64,000 bases of DNA from Stichopus chloronotus (Eukaryota; Echinodermata; Holothuroidea; Aspidochirotida; Stichopodidae), in NCBI GenBank assembly GCA_021234535.1, contig CM037840.1:24895559-24959558 (forward strand), in the 5' to 3' direction. Position numbers and translations under genes: made by a program. Positions 41,586 to 51,600 of the stretch are shown here, in pieces; position 1 is the stretch's first letter, and every line of letters starts with the position of its first letter. The notes beneath the pieces were generated by a model. It saw only the letters and a list, made by a program, of their open reading frames with translations. It was not told the DNA's origin and made no database searches.

Positions 41586-42395
41586 GGATGAAGATAAACG
41601 TGCGAATAATATCTAAATTCGATAATTGCATTGAAAAGAATTACCCTTAGACATTAACACATTGCATAGGCCCACATTAACACATCTGTAGGCCAACAGA
41701 ATTTATACCCCTGTGATACTAGAAAATTATCTGGCTGAGCGCATACACCAAAATACAACAAACTTTGCCAAAATATGTGAAGGAATATTATTTAATACAC
41801 CAAAAAGTATTTTCCACCAGTCCAACCGTGCGCATAACGTTGTAAATTCCTAACAGAGAAACACAATACGTGTGAACACAGGACTTTTCAAGGCCCGCAA
41901 CAGACAGACCCTGCAAAATAAGTAAGAAAGGCTGTTTCGGATTTACTGGTACTCAATTACTCACAGGTAGCAGTGCGATGTATCGGTAGTCCCAGGTTTG
42001 AGAACGTAAAACTACCGATAAATATCGCACAGTACAATAGTAGCAGAAGTGCGATTAATAGGGATAAAATGACCGAAAGGGCTAGTGAGAAAGTGCGAAT
42101 CACATTCACCGCTATACATTTGTGGTGCAAATTGTCCAGTGCAGGCACTAGCCAGACCAACCAATTTGTGTGCACATCACTGTTGGAGTTTTGCCGGCGG
42201 CCTGAATGAGGGGTCAAAAGAGAAGGGGTGGTCCATCTCCCCTTTGAAAAATGTTGCTTTTCAAGGGATTTACGATGAAAAATGGTACAGGATTTTCATT
42301 TTATGTCCCTGTATTCCATTAAAAGAGAGCAGGACCTCTTACTTAACAATTTTCATTTACTCTGCATAGAACACAGAGCAATTGCTCTGCTCTCC
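39596..42395. other. Upstream region of gene B
   Basis: 2.8 kb, AT-rich, with poly-C tracts (about 39828 and 40314), an (AT)n microsatellite (about 41506-41581) and no recognised gene. A tRNA-like ggtgcagtgggtagagtagt at about 40853 may be a worn SINE head. Unannotated 5' UTR exons of gene B could lie here. Confidence 0.6.
41506..41581. repeat. (AT)n microsatellite
   Basis: About 38 uninterrupted AT dinucleotides. Open frames reading through it as alternating Ile-Tyr on both strands are artefacts. Confidence 0.97.
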
Positions 42396-42410
42396 CTATA
42401 TATATGTATA
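42396..42410 (+). promoter_or_regulatory. Possible TATA box of gene B
   Basis: ctatatatatgtata lies 48-62 bp before the ATG at 42458. A start site about 30 bp downstream would leave a short 5' UTR. AT-rich context makes chance likely and an upstream non-coding exon is not excluded. Confidence 0.3.
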
Positions 42411-42457
42411 CATTGTTCAGCTTATTCTTAGGGACATAAAATCAACGAGGCAACACA

Positions 42458-42658
42458 ATGACGTCAGAGACAGAAAACAAAGCTTTTGCTAATGAGGACG
42501 AATACGGACTCGAGAACGGTTCAACGACCTACAAGTATAACGGAAATGTTGGGGAGCCATCAGCGTTTGCGAGTAAAGAAGACGAAATCGCAGCAGAAGA
42601 GGAGGAGGATAAATCGAAGGAGTACGGCTGGTTTTCTTTTCGACCAAAATTTTTGCAA
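42458..42658 (+). CDS. SLCO4A1-like: Gene B exon 1: N-terminal cytoplasmic tail
   Basis: 67 codons, hydrophilic and acidic, ending FRPKFLQ at donor caa|gtaggt (phase 0). The corresponding exon of gene A is outside the window. Confidence 0.9.
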
Positions 42659-45600
42659 GTAGGTGCTGCTATCCTCAGTTCCGAATTGAAAGAAAAGTCG
42701 TCCAGATATATATTATTTTACGTATAATGTAGCTAACTTCAAATGATCAGGACGGACGGTCATAATCAGCATCGATGAGACAAATTTTTCAAGAATTACC
42801 ATAGAAACCAAGATAAACAAAAATCATTATCAAGTTGAGCTCAGACTAAAATTGTAGTTTGATCTCTTTCTTGTGAGGGGAGGATAAATTACACCATTTT
42901 TCAGGCCATTGCAGATAAATCGTGGGAGTAAGGGTGGATCTATGTACAATATATTGCAACGGTCCGTCTTCAGTCACTAAATATGCATACACTACTCATC
43001 ACGTTTTGCATTTTTTTTTTTCTGTTTTCAGTCCTTAAACAACTCCGTGGGATTTCTCGTGATTTTGTCCATATTTTCATTCGCGCAAAGCATGACGGTC
43101 ACTGGACTCGTTTATGTCGTCATCACGACGATCGAGCGACGGTTTAACCTGACCAGTTTAAAGAGTGGACTTATTGCCAGCACTTACGATATATCGAGCA
43201 TGTTGGTGATAATTTTCGTGACCTATTTCGGCGAGAGGGGAAACAAGCCAGTCTGGATAGGCACGGGAGCGATCTTGTTCGGTCTAGGATCACTGATGTT
43301 CGCAATGCCCCATTTCACGACGGGGTTATACAACCATGGGGTGAGTAAAACTCGAACTATCAAAAAGACGCATGCAGCAGAATTATCATGTATGATGTAT
43401 TGATCTTCAATGCACCATGCGCATGCCAAACGGGCTATATAAGCATGCGCCATATGCGCGCATTTCGTTGATCCCGGTTGAGAATCTATCAAGAAGGTAG
43501 GATGTAACATATATTGTACCCTTCGCATTATTAGGAAGTTCCAGGCATTGGGCATCGATGTACAAATAATACTTTTAAACTTCACTTTTTATGTGTATGG
43601 TAGATAACCGTTCTCTAGGGATACGCAGGGTGTAGGCTTCGCTGAGAAATTTTTTTATTGAGTTGGGAGTTCGCATCCTACAGTGAGTAGATTTCCCACA
43701 GTATGCAAGTTGGCTGTATAGCTACAGGACATATTTTCACTGCAGCTGCACGGAAAAATGGAACATTAAAAGTTGATTATTTTATTAATATGATTGAACG
43801 TAATGACTGTCTTTTATTATGATTTAGCTGTGAATGATTTCGCTGGTGGCGGTAGTGGGCGGGGGGGGGGGCTGAGGATGGATTTACATTTACGTCCAGA
43901 TAAATCGTCAATTAGAGAGCAAAATATTAGTTAATCCTCATGGGTGGACATCTTACATTTTAAGTTCACTTGCAAATGGCGATAACGCTTTGATAGAGAC
44001 CATAACGAGTGAACACCTGGCATATTTTGAAGGGGGGATGTGTCATATTCGAGGGCGCTAAACTACAAATCTCTTCGCACAATGTGTTGTTATCTTTCAG
44101 AGCACAACAGCTGAGCTTTGTAATACCAATGGCAGTACACCTAACGCATGCGCAGAAGACGACAACGAGAATCTCAGTCGTTATTTTGGCGTTTTCCTGG
44201 TTGCACAATGTCTCCACGGTATCGGTGCCTCCCCTCTTTATACACTCGGTCAGGCATACATTGACGAAAGCGTCAAAACGAAGAAAGTGGCGACGTATCT
44301 TGGTGAGTTCAATAAAGACTAGTGAAATATTTTCCCTGGTATACACACTCTCTTTCTCCACCCTTCTATCTCTTTTTCTGGGACTAGGACGCTAAATGAA
44401 TCATATAGGGAAAAATCGCAAGACTTACCAACCAGTCACTTAAAATTTCCAAAGCCGTTTTCATTTGACTTTGTCCAATTGTCATGTGCCTATAGGTTTA
44501 CCTATATGTTTACCTATATGTTGTTACGATATTGGGTTTGTCTATGTTACTGATAAATATGTACTTAAATTTAAATTATAAATATTTAGTTGTATTTTCA
44601 GGAACAATTTCACATACTTTTACAGAATTTACAGGGAAATAGGGCGTTTAGAATACACCAACATGACATACAAAAGAAAAAAGCGGTAATCATTGTTAAA
44701 CCATTCAGTCTCATCAAACATCTACCAAAGCTTCATCTCCTCAAAACATTAAGCATATGATGAGTAATGCAAGATGCATCATTTGAATTTTGAAAAGTTT
44801 GGGTGAACAAATTAGTGTTGAGTAACAAATAACTGAATTTCTAGCTGTGAGGAGCTTATTTCTTGAAGAGAAGGCTACTGTCCTTCCTTATTTTGAATAA
44901 TCTATCATTCTGCATCCACAAAAATTGGTTTCACAAATATGGATGTCTTCTCTAAAACAAACTCCCTATTTCCCTTTAAACTTTCACCTTTTCATTTTAT
45001 AACTCCTCATTTACTGGCGATCCCAGAATCACGATCGAACAGGTAGCTTCACATGCATCGATGTAACTGAGAAGCTAGAGGTCAGGATCGAGGAATTTAC
45101 AGTCAATAGAATTAGGGTTGCGTGTGAGGGGGGTGGGGCGTTAGAAGCATTTTTTTCAAAGAGTTGCTAGTTCAGTCCATTCTTTGTACTTTTGCATTTC
45201 AGGAATATTCCAAGCAGTAGCATCTTTCTCTCCTGCTCTCGGGTTTGTCTTTGGTGGCGTATTTCTGTCTCTTTATACCGACGTCAGAGTCGATGAAGCA
45301 GAGTAAGTATACTGCCATGCACTGGCGGATACAAGGGGGGGGGGATGGGGTGGGAAGAGATGGGGGAGAGGAGTCGTGGCCCCAACCAAAGATGGTCAAG
45401 GAAAAAAAAAAGGAAAAATAACTTCACAAAAAGTGTACAGTTTTAAGCACCAAATTCATTATGCTCGCATTCAGTTCTATATAAAAAAAAAATTTCTAAA
45501 GGGGAGCCTGAAGACACACTTAGGTTAGTCTAGTCTCACATACCACTGTAACACCAGTTTGACCCCTCCCAGACAAAGGACTTGAATACGCTAGTGTCGT

Positions 45601-48600
45601 GAATTAAGGGCGAGTCATCAATCTCTTACAATTGTTGTAAGGTCACAATTTCTTGAGCAATCTTACTTTTCGACCTTATTGTGAGTATTGGCCTAGAATG
45701 TTTTTGTTGTTATTCGTTATTTTAAAATGGTATTCTGCAGCATCGAATTGTAGGATTTTAAAGGTGATAGAAAACCCTGGGAATACGTTTATGAAAATAA
45801 AGCAGAAGCGTTTGACGATTATCTTCCCAAAGTTTCATTCGGAAATATTGTTTCCTCTCCAAGTTACTAACGTTTGAAATTCAGTGAAGGGTGTTGCCAT
45901 TTTTATCTGTAAATCTACATTAGTAAGTCGAAATATGATGTCACATGACCACTGATAGTCGGAATTTTAATGTATTTCTTTGTTTTCTTTAGGTATAATT
46001 TCCATAAGCCCGTGCACACTTACACAAATTTTGTGTTGAACTACTGAGGTGTATCATGCAATAATCAAATCATTAATACTCTGATTTGAATTAATGCATA
46101 ACAGCTAAGACTATATTGGCAATGGAATACAACGTAAAATAAAAGCTTTTCAATCACATGTGGTCAGGTTATGTCACCACAATCTCAAAATAGCAGTGTC
46201 CTGATTATGATTTTAATGACCATTCAAACTGCAATATCCTAAAAGAGTAAACAATATATTTAAATGAAATTTGGTGATGATGTTCACCATAATGTTAGTC
46301 TCTCATTTAACATTGTCCAACAGTCCTGACTTTCCTTCTCCTTTAAATAACGAATACATACAAATAACATATCTCAAAATTGTGGGTACAGTATATGTTC
46401 AAGTTTTCCCATTTTGAGGAGACAAATTGCAAGTGTCCATTTATCGCCACCTGAGGGGCTCCATCATATAATCTGTGGGGGGGGGGGGAGAGATCTTCAT
46501 CCAATTCTTAACAAACCCTTTCCCCAAGGAAAATGAACAAAAAAAAAACAAATGAGAAGCAAAACACATACACAAAAGCTCTTATCTTGTGTCAAAGTCT
46601 TTCTATGGACAATTCTTAAAAGTAGAAATTGGCCTCCTTCAAGGAAACTTCCGTTAAGTTACATGATTCCAACTCGATGGCCTATTTGTTTTAAGCTATG
46701 GTCAGAAACTGTTTGTATATAGAATTTCATGATTTTTTTTACTTCAATAGTTTTATTGAACTATTTTGCCTAGATTGTTTTTGTTTGTTTGTTTTTATTT
46801 TTTAGCATCAACATAACTCCCAGCAGTCCAGTCTGGGTCGGAGGCTGGTGGATGGGATTCATCTTTAGTGGAAGCGTCTGCCTCCTTGTCAGCGTCTGGA
46901 TCCTAGGATTCCCCACCTACCTCCCAGGTGAGCCCACTGAAATGCAAAATTGTTCATAAACAACAGCTTGATTTATATAATATTATTATGTTATTATAGG
47001 TCTGTAATAACCTACGTTGTGTGAAACATAAATATATGGAAGAGCAGTTTCAAGACAAAACATTAACAGTTAGAGAACAGACCCACGTAATATTTTCAGT
47101 AGCAGTAAATATTTACAGTGATTCCAGTAACTAGCACAGGATGAAAACATTACAGTCCAAGGAAGGAATGGTCTTTCAAGCAGGGGTGGGGTGGTTATGT
47201 CTTTTGGTGGGACAAAAAGGACACCCATCATCACTCAAGCACGAGGTCTGCTAGGGGTTTGATTTTATTCTTACAATATCTTTCAGTGGCTGCCACCCGA
47301 ACCATACTTAGCAAGCTTTCGCTTTTTCCCCAACCGCCCATTCGGAACATGACGATCCCCCCCCCCCCCCGATCAGTCACTTCTTCACAACCTTATTCGA
47401 TAGTATTTAACCATGCCACATTCTTATCTAGTTCGTGAAATATGAGGAGACAAATTTACGACTCGACAGCATTTTTCAAAATCTTACACTTCAAGTTGTT
47501 GTCGCCATATGGTCTACATAAAATGAAAAAAAATTAATTCCTTCCACAGGATACAAAGAAATCGCAAAGGCTAGAATCAGTGAAGTCCAAAAAGGGTCAG
47601 AGTTCACTGTCAGAGCTGGTTTTGGGAACTCGTTGTCAGATTTTCCCAAAGCCGCTTGGACGTTACTAAAAAATCCACCGTTCATGTTTCTCAACGGGGG
47701 CGTGACCATGGAATGGTTTATCTTGGCCTCAGTCGCTGTTTTTGGACCTAAATTTATCGAAAGCCAGTTTAATTTGTCAGCTGGGACGGCCGCGCTTTTG
47801 GCAGGTAAGGGTGTCGCCATAATATGACGTCATAGATATCACAAGTGCATCAATTTGGGTTAACCTCTGCAGAAAACTGGATTCCTGAAAAAAAAAAAAA
47901 AAGGAGGTGTATTACATCCTCAGTGCTAAAATTCAGGGCTGTGTCTGTCGCAATTTTCCGCTCTCAAGAGGAGTGTGACAGTGACACATCTTACTCAGGA
48001 AATGTACAATATATCTATGGCTTGTGATTAACATGCATATCCACACATATTCGAAACACAAGGCCCATGGATATTCCAGCGTGATAGAGTACACATGTAT
48101 GCATGCTTATGAAATGAAGTTCTCTATGTAGCCAGAGCAATCTGTAAGTAGTTATAATGCATATGGACATATCACCTTACTTTTTGTTCGATCATGTATG
48201 AATATTCATAGTAATGATCTGCCAATATACCTTACCGCAACCCAATTAGATAACTTTTCAATTTCGGCCAAAACTTGATTTTAAGCTGAAGCTTTGTACC
48301 TAAAAACATGTTTAAAAAAATTTACACTAGAGCATATCTTTTTCTACCATTCACCATATGTTTTCTCTCTCCATCCTCATACGATACAGGCGTCGTAGTG
48401 GTACCATCTACCCTGCTAGGCTGCGCTGTAGGCGCCTGGGTGATTACCAAATTTGATCTAGATTTTCAAGGACAAATGAAATTTTGTTTCGGATCTCTTA
48501 TTATCTCCTTCTTCGCCATGTTTGTTTTCTTGGCGAGCTGTGATAACGTCCCATTCGCTGGAGTAACGGAACCTTACAAAGACGGGTATTTTACTTTTTT

Positions 48601-51600
48601 TTTGTTTTGTTATTCGTTTTATTCTGGCGTGTCTCGTTCATTACCATCGTCAATATGTTTGGCGGACGTTAAATGACGTCACCACACAAATGTATATTCA
48701 GGTTGGCCCATCTGCTATTTTCAGGCCAGCCAGGTCAAATTTAGGGGTCCAGGGCAAAATAGAGAAAGGTATATCCACTGCACGTTTGACATAATGTTAA
48801 TACTATTTCCCCCCCCCCCAAAAAAAAAACAAAAAATATCTTTGGAGGTGAAACACCCCTCTTTTCCCTCTACTAAAGGCCTTTTCGTATTCAAATGTCG
48901 CTTTGGTCCAAAGGCAGCTGCGAAGGACTGTGAAGAGAAATAAATATCTGAATACTTCCTCTCAACAACTTCGTTCGTAGGAATCCTGCCTCAATCAAAT
49001 TACCCCCCCCCCCCCTCCCTCGATTATCTCACTATTGATGTAGTAAGCTGACTACATGGCCCCAGTTAAATGTTGGTTCTATGCATGGGTGGGTGTGTGC
49101 CCGATGGCCGTGTTGCGGTAATGGTGATGTTGAGCGGTGTACTACTGCCAACCAGAGATACCGCACCCCAGAACCATCGAACATTGTACAGGTAAGTGTG
49201 ACCTACACACAATGAATGAACTATAAAATGTATGAAATGGCAACTAGCGCACCAGGTGCCAGTGCTAGGGACCCAAAATGCAAGCTGTACTAAACACAGT
49301 AGATACTACAAGTACAATAAAGATGCCACATAAGGACAACACACACAAGCCAAAAACAGCAATAGCAGTGCAATGGAAATAGACAAGTTTGCTTTGCAAC
49401 TACCACCAGGCAAGGTTGGCGGAGGACAGTAGGCCTACCTGCTAAAATACTAAGAAGCCTATACAGCCACACAACTGCTCCTAAGCAAAAACCAGGCAAT
49501 ACAAATATGGATGTATACATAAACCACCTTGTCCAAGAAGTACTTTAAATATAAGGTAACACTGCCCTAAAAAATAAGTATGCAAGGAAGCAGCAGGTGG
49601 TACAACAGTGTAAGGTAATACTAAGTGGCTTATCTGCTCTGTAAGAGGCTGATTTCAACTCGCACTTAACTCCAGTCTCAAACTTTGAAAAGTTGTAAGT
49701 TTAACGTTTTGAATTTATCTGATTTAAATTAATCATTCATCCAAATGCATGATAGTCTGCATATATCTCATATGGTACCAACATTGTTTTTGTATATACC
49801 CTCTCTGTAGATACACTCCTGATATTTTGAATATATCATCAACTTGTAATATCGATTGTCACTGCGAACAAAAGTTCGACCCGATTTGCGGTCCAGATGA
49901 TGTCATGTATTACTCCGCTTGTCACGCTGGTTGTATTGGGAAGACTGAAGACGGTGACACAACGGTCAGTAAGCCCTAGGCTACATAGAAATCAACACAA
50001 CCATCAATACTATCATCATGACGAACTTTAAAGCAACCATCAATACAGCCATCAACACAAATCATCAGCACAGTCATCAACAAATCAAGAAAAATAAATC
50101 ATAAATACACTCATCATTACAAACATCTAATGAGTCATCAACACAGTTTTTAGCACTGTATTTATTGCCACAATCATTAATACCACTATCATCAACGAAA
50201 GCAACAACTCAATCATCAGTTACAATCAAAGCATCATCAATCAACAAATTATCAGTAATGGCATCAACAAGGCATAAATGCAATCATCAACAGAGACATC
50301 TATGTCACCCAGTTCGTCAGCAAGGTATCACCACTATTATTAATAACACTGTCATGAACAAAGCATCAACATATGGATCAAGGCAATCATCAATGATAAC
50401 ATCAGCAAATCATCAATCAACAAATCATCAGTAATAGCATCAACAAGGCATAAATGCAATCATCAACAGAGACATCTATGTCACCCAGTTCGTCAGCAAG
50501 GTATCACCACTATTATTAATAACACTGTCATGAACAAAGCATCAACATATGGATCAAGGCAATCATCAATGATAACATCAGCAAATCATCAATCAACAAA
50601 TCATCAGTAATAGCATCAACAAGACATACATGAAATCATCAGAACAGACATCAAATAATCATCAACACAGTCTTCAGCAAGGTAGCTCCAAAATCATTAA
50701 TAACACTGTCATCATCAAAAGCATCAAACACAGCCATCAACAAATATATCAATCAAATCATCATCAATTAAATGATTAATAAAGGCATAAACGAAGGTAA
50801 TGTCAGAGGAGCGGCTTTCAATCTGGAAATATGTGCTGACAGATCCACGTACTTTGTCTGGGAGGGGCCAAACTAGTGGTACTGTGATATGGGGAGGAGT
50901 CTCACGGGGGGTGGGTGTTCCATCCCCTTAGAAAAAAAAATTCTATGAACTGAATGTCCTGGGGCTTAGATGCGATTTGGTCACCAAAAGGGTACGATTA
51001 TGATGTAAATTGTCTTCTGAAAGATAACGTCTCGCTGGATACATTATACTACAGTTTATTAATTAGTTGTTTAGCAAATTTTCGGAAACAAGTTTTGATC
51101 CACCTTTGGGTGGGGCTGTGTCAGCACCTGCCTCTCTTTGATCCACCAGTAGAATTAACTCAATTAAGTCCCTACCTGCAGTCATTTAGCAGAATGTCGT
51201 GTGATCAACTATGTGTTTTTAAAGATGCAAGTTACCATCCAACATGTCCATCGAGTTATATTACGAAGGATATATACGTTATGTTTTTAATTCTTTTGTA
51301 CAGACGTATGTAGATTGTTCCTGTCTGCCGCCTGCCACAAACGACGCTGTGATTGGTCGATGTGACATACCATGTGACCTACTTCCTATATACATCGTTT
51401 GCCTGTTCATAATGCTAACGCTTGGCTTTTTCACCATTGTACCCAGTATTACAGCTACTTTCAGGTAAACATATATCGGTAACTTTTCTCCTGCTGTCTG
51501 TATTCTAGCACAAAAGTTAGATAGCCTATAAAGCATATTAATTTTAAGATTGAATTGTTACAGGGATGTGAAATTTGGTTTACCTCTCAGCCTCAGTGAT

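Noticed and set aside
41398..41650. Ile-Tyr repeat proteins on both strands
   Set aside because: They are translations of the (AT)n microsatellite.
47491..47820. 109-codon minus-strand frame
   Set aside because: Antisense shadow of gene B exon 47550-47804.
49985..50790. CRISPR-like array
   Set aside because: Units are degenerate ATCATCAACA words without constant repeat/unique spacer structure, in an animal intron.
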